From: Firmicutes bacterium UBA1065 | GTDB lineage: Bacteria; Bacillota; Clostridia; Tissierellales; Sedimentibacteraceae | DNA length: 8,575 nt | NCBI GenBank assembly: GCA_002316225.1 | Contig: DCDC01000091.1 | Location: forward strand, 1 to 8,575 | Direction: 5' to 3' | In this document: positions 1 to 6,417 of the stretch, one piece after another | Layout: every line of letters begins with the position of its first letter | How positions within the stretch are numbered: position 1 is the first letter of the stretch | The notes under the pieces: generated by a model | What the model was told of the DNA's origin: nothing | What the model saw: only the letters and a program-made list of their open reading frames with translations | Databases searched by the model: none | Translations under genes and position numbers: made by a program

Positions 1-640
1 GGTAAACCTTGTATTCAACCGAAAAATTCCTGGATTTTTCAATTATGTCGGTTTTTAACCAATACGTGTCAACCTTTAATAATCTGGCCATTTCTCCGAA
101 GTGAGGTGTTAAAATGACCGGCTCTTTATGAGTCTTTAAATTTTTTAAGTTTAATTTATTGATGCCTTCCGCATCTATAACCAGGGCTTGCCTGCAGTTT
201 TCCAATAAATAGTTCAACATGGCTCCATAGCAGCTTATGTTCGTACAACCGGAGCCGGTTGCTACCGCATCGGAAAAATCAATAATTTCATTTTGCAGTT
301 TTTCTAACAGCTCATCATTGTCTTCATATGTACAGGTAATAGCCTCTAAGGACATGGCTTCAACAACGGGATAAATTTCATCGGGTATGAAGGCTTTGAC
401 AAGACCGCTTCCGGTTCTGAGGGCTGCATTAAGATTTAAAACGCATGCTCCCGCCATGCCCTTTGAGCCGGACACAAATCCGACCTTGCCGTAGGTCCCC
501 TTGTGAGAATTCCTGCTTCGTTTTGTTAATACGTTTTTCACATCATTCAATTCCGTTAAACAAACGCCTTCATTGGTATCAGTAATTTCAACTTCTTCTT
601 CAATTCCCAGGATATAATTATCCAAACTTTTTAGACTCAT
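1..640 (-). CDS. nnrD: ADP-dependent NAD(P)H-hydrate dehydratase, stand-alone, 3' end cut by window edge
   Basis: My own translation from an ATG at 640 gives 213 residues with no stop before base 1. The family (YjeF C-terminal, ribokinase-like fold) dehydrates damaged (S)-NAD(P)HX back to NAD(P)H in the cytoplasm, using ADP in bacteria. Supporting motifs are HKGTYGKVGFVSGS (residues 46-59), the A-G-A-C helix after it, VIDAEGIN (154-161; D156 matches the usual VIDADALN), and TPHFGEMARLL (178-188; family consensus TPHPGEMARLL). The glycine loop that normally reads IGPGLG is ATGSG here (127-131), which is divergent. The catalytic C-terminal NxDxGD region lies outside the window. There is no N-terminal epimerase (NnrE) domain, unlike E. 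coli YjeF. GGAG seven bases before the ATG supports the start, and a TGA closes the frame just upstream. The gene begins 18 bases after the nitroreductase stop, so the two are probably co-transcribed. Confidence 0.85.
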   Translation of the reverse strand, partial: MSLKSLDNYILGIEEEVEITDTNEGVCLTELNDVKNVLTKRSRNSHKGTYGKVGFVSGSKGMAGACVLNLNAALRTGSGLVKAFIPDEIYPVVEAMSLEAITCTYEDNDELLEKLQNEIIDFSDAVATGSGCTNISCYGAMLNYLLENCRQALVIDAEGINKLNLKNLKTHKEPVILTPHFGEMARLLKVDTYWLKTDIIEKSRNFSVEYKVY

Positions 641-658
641 AGTCCGTCTCCGGAATCA

Positions 659-1186
659 CTAATATTTATTAAAATGCACTCTTGATTCTTCAAGGTCATT
701 TTCCGTATAGGCCGCTTTGTTTTCCTTCTTGTACCCAAGGGCTATTATACATAGAACCCCATATTTTTCAGGAATATTCAACAGCCTTCTGACCTCATTT
801 TCAGAACTGTCATTATCACTTACCCTGTTTCTCATTTGTATCCATACAGAGCCCAGGCCCAGATCTTCAGCTCTTAATTGTATGTAGGAAGCTGCGATTG
901 CTCCATCTTCAACCCAAACATCACTTTTTTCACGGTCTGCAATAACAACTATGGCACAAGTGGCGGTTTCCAGTCCTTTTGTACCCATGTTTCTGCAATC
1001 CTTCAGCTTAAGGATTATATCTCTTTCATCGACTACAATGAGTTCTACTCCCCTGTTGTTCCTGGATGTAGGTGCCAATAAGCCTGCTTTCACCAATTCC
1101 CTAATTTCCTCTTTAGCTAATCTTTCATCCTTAAAAATCCTTATTGATCTTCTTTTCATTATTATATTCGACATGTCAAATCCCAT
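659..1186 (-). CDS. Nitroreductase-family FMN-dependent oxidoreductase
   Basis: The product is 175 residues, the usual size for the small single-domain nitroreductase family. These proteins are homodimeric flavoproteins that bind FMN and use NAD(P)H to reduce nitro compounds, quinones or enones. Visible family marks are RRSIR (residues 12-16, FMN phosphate contacts), APTSRNN (38-44), the WVEDGAIAASYIQLRAEDLGLGSVWIQ stretch (about 91-117) and the terminal GYKKE strand-loop (151-155). The physiological substrate cannot be told from sequence. AGGAGG six bases before the ATG at 1186 supports this start over the internal Met5. It sits 24 bases after the diguanylate cyclase stop and 18 before nnrD, so it is probably the middle gene of a three-gene transcript. 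Pairing of a redox flavoenzyme with a nicotinamide repair enzyme is suggestive but proves no shared pathway. Confidence 0.88.
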   Translation of the reverse strand: MGFDMSNIIMKRRSIRIFKDERLAKEEIRELVKAGLLAPTSRNNRGVELIVVDERDIILKLKDCRNMGTKGLETATCAIVVIADREKSDVWVEDGAIAASYIQLRAEDLGLGSVWIQMRNRVSDNDSSENEVRRLLNIPEKYGVLCIIALGYKKENKAAYTENDLEESRVHFNKY

Positions 1187-1210
1187 CTTAATCCTCCTTG
1201 TTTTTCAGTT

Positions 1211-2410
1211 TTATTCTGTATTTTCACTATATCTTTCAACCCTGTTTTTTCCTCTCTGCTTTGCCAGATATAGGGCCTTATCGGCAAGGTAGTAATAATC
1301 TTCCAGGCATTGGCAATTAATATCCCTTATGGAAGATACGCCGAAGCTTGAAGTAATTTGTATGGAAATTGACCCTATCTCAAATATTTTTTCCATTAAT
1401 AATTTTCTCAGCCTTTCTGCAAATATGCATCCGTCTTCAAGGGAAGTATTGGGCATGAGGATTACAAATTCTTCTCCTCCGAACCTGGCTACCGTATCAG
1501 ATTCCCTCACATTATATTTAATGAAATCGGCCAATTGCCTGAGTACATTATCACCTACCGGATGACCGTAGGTGTCGTTGATGCTTTTAAAATTGTCCAC
1601 ATCCATGATTATCAAAACGCTTTCATGACCATAGCGCTGCATTAAGGAATATTCCCGCTTTATTAATTTTTCCATGAGCCTCCTGTTGGGTAAATCCGTA
1701 AGGGGATCAAAAAAAGCCATTTGTTCCAATTGTTTTTGTTGATATTCAATTCGCCTTTTTTGGATTATGCTGGTGTAATTGTATCTCCATAAAGTAATGC
1801 TGAGCATCATGCCGATTGCGACAGCGATGATTCCGTTGACCCTGTTGGAAAGTAAGATCTCCGGATCACTTATGGTCATAGCTATGGAAAAATAATACGC
1901 TATATAGGAAATTAAAAATATTATAAAGGAAATTAAGGGTCTGATTATAAAAATTGCTCCCACTATAACGCAGATTAATATGAAGGGGGTTATGTTGGTT
2001 GTCACCAATTGATCAAAGGTTACAATAACGATACCGGTCGCCATAATAACAAGCACAACCAGGTACTGCAAAAGATACATGTTCAGACCGGCTTTTTTCT
2101 TGTTCCTGAGCCTGTGAGTAACCAAGAAAAGTACTATCAAAAAAAGCAGCAATACAAAATGGGAGCCCATAATTCCCTGACTCCATGTTTTTAATACTTC
2201 AGTATCATAGGATTTCCCAAAGGCAAAAAGAATAATGCATATAACAGGCAAAGGGATGGCTATGATAGATAAGTGATAAATCCTCCGGATGTTAATGAGT
2301 GCACACTCATCTGAAACCCTGCTGTAATCCTTGTAAGCTCTTAATATTCTTCTTTTTATACCTTCATATGACCATTGATTATTATGTAAGCTTTCTATAA
2401 CTTTCACCAC
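1211..2410 (-). CDS. Membrane-bound GGDEF diguanylate cyclase
   Basis: The product is 399 residues. The N-terminal half has about six hydrophobic segments (roughly 45-64, 83-99, 111-131, 141-157, 158-177, 190-208), forming an unclassified membrane sensor region. A short basic/Gln-rich linker (217-230) leads to a complete GGDEF domain that makes the second messenger c-di-GMP from two GTP. DPLTDLPNRR lies at 235-244, the metal-binding DVDNFKSIND at 270-279, and the signature is GGEEF at 311-315, an active variant. An inhibitory I-site RxxD (R302-D305) lies five residues before GGEEF, so product feedback is expected. The start is a GTG at 2410 with a second GTG at 2407; a TAA lies three bases upstream and no strong ribosome binding site is seen, so the exact start is uncertain and translation may be weak. 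It has its own promoter candidate and probably leads the nitroreductase-nnrD transcript. Confidence 0.93.
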   Translation of the reverse strand: MVKVIESLHNNQWSYEGIKRRILRAYKDYSRVSDECALINIRRIYHLSIIAIPLPVICIILFAFGKSYDTEVLKTWSQGIMGSHFVLLLFLIVLFLVTHRLRNKKKAGLNMYLLQYLVVLVIMATGIVIVTFDQLVTTNITPFILICVIVGAIFIIRPLISFIIFLISYIAYYFSIAMTISDPEILLSNRVNGIIAVAIGMMLSITLWRYNYTSIIQKRRIEYQQKQLEQMAFFDPLTDLPNRRLMEKLIKREYSLMQRYGHESVLIIMDVDNFKSINDTYGHPVGDNVLRQLADFIKYNVRESDTVARFGGEEFVILMPNTSLEDGCIFAERLRKLLMEKIFEIGSISIQITSSFGVSSIRDINCQCLEDYYYLADKALYLAKQRGKNRVERYSENTE

Positions 2411-2411
2411 C

Positions 2412-2482
2412 GCTTAAGGATTTCATTCACTTAAGCCTATATTAGCACAAATCCCCTGCCCTGTCTACTGAGAACTTAAGCC
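2412..2482. repeat. Three CTTAAG motifs around the cyclase promoter
   Basis: CTTAAG occurs at 2413-2418, 2430-2435 and 2475-2480. The last two sit in an identical 9-mer, ACTTAAGCC (2429-2437 and 2474-2482). The first two form an inverted repeat, GCTTAAG / CTTAAGC, with an 11-base spacer. One copy lies upstream of the -35 and two lie downstream of the -10, an arrangement expected of operators. Function is unproven. Confidence 0.4.
2439..2467 (-). promoter_or_regulatory. Extended -10 promoter for the diguanylate cyclase gene
   Basis: Read on the minus strand, TAGACA (2462-2467; five of six to TTGACA) is followed by 17 bases, then TAATAT (2439-2444) preceded by TGC, which gives an extended -10. 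Transcription would begin near 2432, about 20 bases before the GTG start. This is an inference from sequence pattern only. Readthrough from the selenium transcript is also possible, because no convincing terminator lies between 2411 and 2520. Confidence 0.5.
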
Positions 2483-2520
2483 GGCATATAAAAATTATTT
2501 TTCAACATAAATTCACCATT

Positions 2521-2754
2521 TTATTCGGCTTCATACACTAAGACATTTTTATCATCCTGCATCAAGAATATCTTTTCTACTTCATCATCTATCAGGCTTA
2601 CCGGGTCATCGCATTTTATTCTGGCACTTACACTGCAATTTGAGCTCAAGGCCCGGGGTACGGGCATGAGCTCACACTGGATGTTCATTTTTCTACATTT
2701 CCTGTCGAATTTGATAGCTCCCGAATGTGTGAAAAACAATACATAGTAAGTCAT
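2521..2754 (-). CDS. DUF3343 family putative Se/S carrier protein
   Basis: The product is 77 residues, matching the short DUF3343 family, which is annotated as putative selenium/sulfur carrier-like proteins. Recognisable features are the N-terminal YYVLFFTHSGAIKFDRKCRK strand-helix, the MPVPRALSSNCSVSARI core (31-47; family members carry a similar PVPR-x-[IL]-SS-x-C motif), and a Cys at 40 as the likely reactive thiol. Cys19, Cys27 and Cys48 are also present. It begins five bases after the stop of the TusA-like gene, with AAGGA lying inside that gene, so the two are tightly coupled. It is the last gene of the leftward selenium transcript. The biochemical role of the family is not established here; a carrier role in passing selenium towards SelD is inferred from the neighbours. 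Confidence 0.82.
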   Translation of the reverse strand: MTYYVLFFTHSGAIKFDRKCRKMNIQCELMPVPRALSSNCSVSARIKCDDPVSLIDDEVEKIFLMQDDKNVLVYEAE

Positions 2755-2759
2755 CTTGC

Positions 2760-2966
2760 TTACTTCCTTGCTTCTATTAAATATGTATCATCCTGTTCCC
2801 TTATTGTAACCTTATAACCGGCGTTTTTTAAAAATCTATCCACATTTCCCCTGGCAGTTTTGTTGTCAACAATTATGTCCAGACCTTCAGGATTCTCCTC
2901 CAAGGCTTTTTTTGTCATCAATACGGGCTGTGGGCAGCTCATGCCGCTTGTATCAATTCTTTTCAT
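2760..2966 (-). CDS. TusA/YedF-type CPxP sulfurtransferase domain protein
   Basis: The product is 68 residues, a single TusA (SirA) domain. The signature SCPQPVLMTKKAL (residues 10-22) carries the CPxP motif, with Cys11 as the expected persulfide or perselenide carrier. The rest (IIVDNKTARGNVDRFLKNAGYKV) follows the TusA beta-alpha pattern. Sequence and context resemble the N-terminal half of YedF, the selenium-associated protein that normally continues into a DsrE-like second domain. That second domain is missing here, since the stop at 2760-2762 is followed directly by DUF3343. AGGAGGG overlapping the yedE stop supports the ATG at 2966, and the gap from yedE is only 11 bases. General TusA sulfur relay is the alternative; the yedE/selD context favours selenium. 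Confidence 0.88.
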   Translation of the reverse strand: MKRIDTSGMSCPQPVLMTKKALEENPEGLDIIVDNKTARGNVDRFLKNAGYKVTIREQDDTYLIEARK

Positions 2967-2977
2967 ATATTTCCCTC

Positions 2978-4066
2978 CTATTTCGCATTTGCTTTCGTTA
3001 AGCTTATGCTGCCTTTCTTAACCAAATCTTCAGAATTTAAGTATGAAACAAGGCCTAAAAAGACAAAGCAAATCAAGGCGGCGATTTTTCCGTTGGATGT
3101 AACTCCGGCAGCACTTGAAGCCAGTCCGAAATTATGAGCCAGAGCAGCTCCAACCAACAAACCCATAACGGTAATTACAGAGTCCGTATTGCCTTCCGCA
3201 GAAAGGATTAATTGTCTCAGGGGACATCCACCCAATAAGACTGCGGCCCAGCCAACAAGAACCATACCTAAGAAATTCCATAAACCATCCGTATGGGCTA
3301 CAGGCTGGTCGGCAAACCCTATTTTAAAGAATCCGAAAGCAAGGTTTCCTAATAAAGCAAAGACCAGAATGGCAATAAATCCTGATAAAAGATAGGTATC
3401 TTTGAATAGAATCAGGTCTCGTGTTCCGCCGGCCGTACACATCCTGGTCTTCTGGGCCAAAGCACCCACTATCAAACCTCCGGCCAGGGAAAGCCATAAA
3501 GGTGCATGCATGGATCCCGGTCCCTTTTCGGAGAAGAAGATAAAAGCAGGCGCAAGAAGAAGAAGTAACAAGACACCAACATTTAAAGCCGGAAAAATGT
3601 AACCTTCAATCTTGCTAATATTGTAACTTCTCTTTAAACTAAATCCCTTGTTGAGAAACAGAACTCCAACGTATATTCCTGACACAAAGCCGGCTAAACC
3701 CAGCAAAGCGTTTAAATCTCCTCCTGCAATCCTCAATATCATTCTCAAGGGACAACCAAGGAATATTAAGGCTCCAATCATCATAACTATGCCTAAGACA
3801 AACCTGGTGAAAGGCGAAGATCCCCCCCTGCTTTTAAACTCTTTGTTTTTTAAAGCAAATAAAAAGGCTCCAAGGACAAGACCAATTATTTCCGGCCTTA
3901 TGTACTGGACTACATCTGCCCTGTGAAGACCTAAGCCGCCTGCCGTATCTCTTAAAAAGCAAGCTATGCAGAAGCCCATGTTTGCAGGGTTTCCGAAATA
4001 TACCAAGAGTACTGCTATGATTCCTACCATTCCCCCTGCGATAATAATTCCTTTTTTGTCTTTCAT
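2978..4066 (-). CDS. yedE: YedE-family putative selenium transporter
   Basis: The product is 362 residues, an integral membrane protein of the YeeE/YedE (sulf_transp, DUF395) family with about ten hydrophobic segments. It has two pseudo-symmetric halves. Each half has a Cys-bearing segment (GFCIACFLRD at 31-40 and RMCTAGGTRD at 208-217) followed by a GCPLR motif (104-108 and 280-284). In YeeE relatives such conserved cysteines line the substrate path for thiosulfate; YedE proteins linked to selD and yedF are proposed to import a selenium compound. I place the start at the ATG at 4066, which has AGGGAGG six bases upstream (4073-4079). A longer frame opening at a TTG at 4099 would read through this ribosome binding site. 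The gene is first in the leftward arm, with tusA and DUF3343 close behind, and is divergent from the desulfurase-lysR-selD arm. Confidence 0.9.
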   Translation of the reverse strand: MKDKKGIIIAGGMVGIIAVLLVYFGNPANMGFCIACFLRDTAGGLGLHRADVVQYIRPEIIGLVLGAFLFALKNKEFKSRGGSSPFTRFVLGIVMMIGALIFLGCPLRMILRIAGGDLNALLGLAGFVSGIYVGVLFLNKGFSLKRSYNISKIEGYIFPALNVGVLLLLLLAPAFIFFSEKGPGSMHAPLWLSLAGGLIVGALAQKTRMCTAGGTRDLILFKDTYLLSGFIAILVFALLGNLAFGFFKIGFADQPVAHTDGLWNFLGMVLVGWAAVLLGGCPLRQLILSAEGNTDSVITVMGLLVGAALAHNFGLASSAAGVTSNGKIAALICFVFLGLVSYLNSEDLVKKGSISLTKANAK

Positions 4067-4103
4067 ATTAAACCTCCCTCTAAGTTTATTTATTAACAAT
4101 AAA

Positions 4104-4132
4104 ATTATATTATGGAAAATTATTTAAAACAA
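4104..4132 (-). promoter_or_regulatory. Promoter candidate for the leftward yedE transcript
   Basis: On the minus strand, a perfect TATAAT (4104-4109) lies 17 bases downstream of TTGTTT (4127-4132, matching only the TTG half of the consensus). The predicted start near 4097 leaves a leader of about 30 bases before the yedE ATG at 4066. A weak -35 fits a promoter needing an activator, which would suit the LysR gene in the opposite arm, but that is inference. The region is very AT-rich, so chance matches are possible. Confidence 0.5.
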
Positions 4133-4190
4133 CTTGTATAGAATTTTCCAATGCTTGAAGCTTTATCTATCAATATTTCTTATTTAAAAC
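4120..4190. repeat. 11-base direct repeat and short inverted repeats between the divergent arms
   Basis: TTATTTAAAAC occurs at 4120-4130 and again at 4180-4190, exactly 60 bases apart, so on similar faces of the helix. Between them lie ATAGA (4138-4142) and TCTAT (4166-4170) as an inverted pair, and a GCTTGAAGC palindrome (4153-4161). This lies just upstream of the yedE -35 and is a plausible place for LysR-type regulator binding. High AT content makes chance a real alternative. Confidence 0.3.
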
Positions 4191-4261
4191 TTAAAGCCTT
4201 GTGTTTTCAACAATTTAACATTATATAAAAAATGGGTTATCAGCCTGTATTAAAATCTTAA

Positions 4262-4290
4262 TTGAATAAATATATATCATATGTTAAAAT
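4262..4290 (+). promoter_or_regulatory. Extended -10 promoter for the desulfurase-lysR-selD transcript
   Basis: TTGAAT (4262-4267) is separated by 17 bases from TAAAAT (4285-4290), which is preceded by TGT, giving an extended -10. Transcription would begin near 4297, leaving a leader of about 50 bases before the ATG at 4347. No riboswitch-like structure is apparent in so short and AT-rich a leader. Confidence 0.55.
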
Positions 4291-4346
4291 ACAATTATTC
4301 TTGAAATTTGGAATTTGCTTATTTATCCAAAGGTGAAGGTGTAATT

Positions 4347-5498
4347 ATGAGATATGTCTATATGGACAATGGAGCAACCTCATATCCCAAGGCTCCCGGT
4401 GTCGCTGAAAGTATGTCGGATTATATTTTAAATATTGGAACAAATATAAATCGCGGAGCCTACGAGTCTTCATACAGGGCTGAGCATACCGTATATGAAA
4501 CAAGGGAGCTCTTATGTGAACTCTTCTCGTTCAACAAGCCGGAAAATGTGGTATTTACCAAAAATATAACAGAAAGCCTGAATGTTCTCATAAAATGCCT
4601 CTTGAAGGAAAAGGACCATGTTATAGTGTCTTCAATGGAGCACAACGCTGTCATGAGGCCCCTGAATGCCCTTAAAAATATTGAATATACCAAGGTTTTG
4701 TGCAGTGAAAAAGGGGAACTGAATGTTGAGGATGTTGAAAAGGCAATTAGAGAAAATACCAGGGCCATAATCATGACCCATGCATCAAATGTATGCGGCA
4801 GCATTTTAGATTTGGAAAAAGTGGGACAAGTATGCAAGAAACATAAGCTTTTCTTCATAATCGACAGCGCCCAGACGGCAGGTTTTTTGGATGTTGACAT
4901 CAATAAATTGAATGCTGATGCCATCGGATTCACAGGTCATAAAAGTTTACTGGGCCCCCAGGGCATAGGCGGCTTTATCGTAAACGACAGAATGAACAGC
5001 CAAATGACAAGCTTTATCGAAGGAGGTACCGGCAGCTTGTCGGATACCGAAATGCAGCCTGACTATATGCCTGACAAGTTCGAAGCAGGCACCCTGAATA
5101 TTCCGGGTATATACGGACTGAATTCTGCCTTGAAATATATATTGAATCACGGGGTCAGCAATATCCGTGAAAAGGAAATTTTTCTCATGAGCAGGTTCTT
5201 GGAAGGCCTCAACAACATAAACAGCATTAAACTGTTAGGAAGGGATACAAGCAAGGACAGGACAGGCATATTTTCCATTGACTTTATCAATAAGGATAAC
5301 GGCCTTGTTTCCTACGAGCTTTGCAAGGAATACGGCATTATGACAAGAAGCGGCATGCACTGCGCCCCTTCTGCCCATAAAACCCTTGGAACTTTTCCTA
5401 AAGGAACCGTGCGTTTTTCCCTAAGCCATTTTACAAGCATTGAAGATATAGATTATACAATCGACTGCATCAATAAGATAGCCAATAAAGGAAGGTAG
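4347..5498 (+). CDS. Cysteine desulfurase family protein (CsdA/SufS-like, selenium-associated)
   Basis: The product is 383 residues, a PLP-dependent fold-type I aminotransferase class V enzyme. Members remove sulfur from cysteine, or selenium from selenocysteine, as a persulfide or perselenide on an active-site Cys. Motifs seen are YMDNGATSYPKAP (4-16), EHN with H99 over the cofactor, IIDSAQTAG (171-179) with D173, FTGHKSLLGPQG (195-206) with K199 as the Schiff-base lysine, and RSGMHCAPSAHKTLGT (334-349) with C339 as the nucleophile. The short RSGxHCAP loop is the group II (SufS/CsdA) type. The ATG at 4347 has AAGGTG five bases upstream, and the YMDNGAT strand starts immediately after it as in relatives, so I prefer it to a TTG at 4308. 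It is first in the rightward arm, with lysR starting three bases after its stop. Mobilising selenium for SelD is inferred; desulfurase and lyase activity cannot be separated by sequence. Confidence 0.92.
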   Translation: MRYVYMDNGATSYPKAPGVAESMSDYILNIGTNINRGAYESSYRAEHTVYETRELLCELFSFNKPENVVFTKNITESLNVLIKCLLKEKDHVIVSSMEHNAVMRPLNALKNIEYTKVLCSEKGELNVEDVEKAIRENTRAIIMTHASNVCGSILDLEKVGQVCKKHKLFFIIDSAQTAGFLDVDINKLNADAIGFTGHKSLLGPQGIGGFIVNDRMNSQMTSFIEGGTGSLSDTEMQPDYMPDKFEAGTLNIPGIYGLNSALKYILNHGVSNIREKEIFLMSRFLEGLNNINSIKLLGRDTSKDRTGIFSIDFINKDNGLVSYELCKEYGIMTRSGMHCAPSAHKTLGTFPKGTVRFSLSHFTSIEDIDYTIDCINKIANKGR

Positions 5499-5501
5499 CT
5501 T

Positions 5502-6401
5502 ATGGAATTCAATCAATTGGAGAGTTTTATCAATGTAGTTAAGTTTAACTCTTTCTCCCTGGCTGCAAAAGAGCTTTACACGACTCAGCCCACAATAAGC
5601 AATAATATTAAGAATTTGGAAAAAGAACTGAATACCACTCTTTTGGACAGAAACAGCAAAACAATAAGCTTGACCGATTCAGGCAGGCTCTTTTACAGGT
5701 ATGCGGTTGAGCTTGTCAACATAAGGGACAAGGCCAAGTTTGCCATAGCAGAGCATGACTGCAAGGTTGAAGGTGTTATAGAATTATGTGCCAGCTCCAT
5801 ACCGGAAGAATATGTTCTGCCTTACATAATCAAGGATTTTTTGAAAAAATATCCCAAGGTTTCTTTCTCCGTAACCCATAAGGATTCAAAAAAAGTAATC
5901 GATGATATTTTGGCGGGAAAGCTAAACTACGGAATCGTAGGCGCAAAGTATTACTCGGAAGTATTGGAATACATTGATTTTTATGAAGATGAGCTTGTTT
6001 TGTGCGTGCCTGTGAGTGAAAAATACCCCTGGACCCAGGATGAACTCCCGGATATTAAAACCTTGTTTTCGGAAAAATTCATTTTCAGAAAACCCGGCTC
6101 CGGAACCAGGCGCTTAATCGAAGAAAGACTGGGAGAAAAGGGAGTCGATTTGGATGATTTAAACATAGTTTCCTATATTGACAGCAATGAAATGATTAAA
6201 AAGATGATCGAGCTTGGATTGGGCATAAGCTTTATGTCAAGAATAGCAGTAAAAAACGAAGTTGATTTAAAAGTTATCAAGGCATTGAGTATTAAAGATT
6301 TAAATTTAAAAAGAAATTTTTACTTTGTTTACAACAAAAACAGGACCCTGCCCCCTTTGGTGGAAACTTTTAAAAATTTCTTGATATCTTGGAAATACTA
6401 A
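5502..6401 (+). CDS. LysR-type transcriptional regulator of the selenium locus
   Basis: The product is 299 residues, standard LysR length. An N-terminal winged helix-turn-helix covers about residues 1-62, with FSLAAKELYTTQPTISNNIKNLEKELNTTLLDR (18-50) as the diagnostic stretch and LTDSGRLFY (57-65) entering the linker helix. A periplasmic-binding-protein-like effector domain follows (about 90-295), including FRKPGSGTRRLIEE. Members of this regulator family found beside selD and yedE are described as selenium metabolism-associated; its ligand is unknown. The ATG lies three bases after the desulfurase stop, with GGAAGG inside that gene, so translation is probably coupled. Lying inside one arm of a divergent pair is typical for LysR proteins acting on the shared intergenic region (4067-4346), and autoregulation is likely but inferred. 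Confidence 0.92.
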   Translation: MEFNQLESFINVVKFNSFSLAAKELYTTQPTISNNIKNLEKELNTTLLDRNSKTISLTDSGRLFYRYAVELVNIRDKAKFAIAEHDCKVEGVIELCASSIPEEYVLPYIIKDFLKKYPKVSFSVTHKDSKKVIDDILAGKLNYGIVGAKYYSEVLEYIDFYEDELVLCVPVSEKYPWTQDELPDIKTLFSEKFIFRKPGSGTRRLIEERLGEKGVDLDDLNIVSYIDSNEMIKKMIELGLGISFMSRIAVKNEVDLKVIKALSIKDLNLKRNFYFVYNKNRTLPPLVETFKNFLISWKY

Positions 6402-6404
6402 TCG

Positions 6405-6412
6405 AGGAGGTG
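6405..6412 (+). promoter_or_regulatory. Near-perfect ribosome binding site fixing the true selD start
   Basis: AGGAGGTG lies five bases before the ATG at 6418. This very strong site only makes sense if translation starts at 6418 and passes through the in-frame TGA at 6466, and it argues against a start at the TTG at 6505, which has no such site. Confidence 0.85.
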
Positions 6413-6417
6413 TAAGC

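Noticed and set aside
2490..2502. AAAAA/TTTTT hairpin after DUF3343 as a terminator
   Set aside because: The stem is A-T only with a three-base loop, too weak to be called.
4067..4099. Longer YedE starting at a TTG at 4099
   Set aside because: The extra codons translate the AGGGAGG ribosome binding site of the ATG at 4066; the shorter start is clearly better.
4308..4346. Longer cysteine desulfurase starting at a TTG at 4308
   Set aside because: The extension reads through AAGGTG at 4336-4341, and family members begin right at the YxDNxAT strand, matching the ATG at 4347.
4100..4346. Riboswitch or small RNA in the divergent gap
   Set aside because: No G-C rich paired structure or recognisable conserved core is visible; the leaders are short and AT-rich.
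4460..4933. A 157-codon open frame opposite the cysteine desulfurase
   Set aside because: It lies wholly inside a well-supported gene on the other strand, has no family resemblance or ribosome binding site, and looks like a shadow frame.
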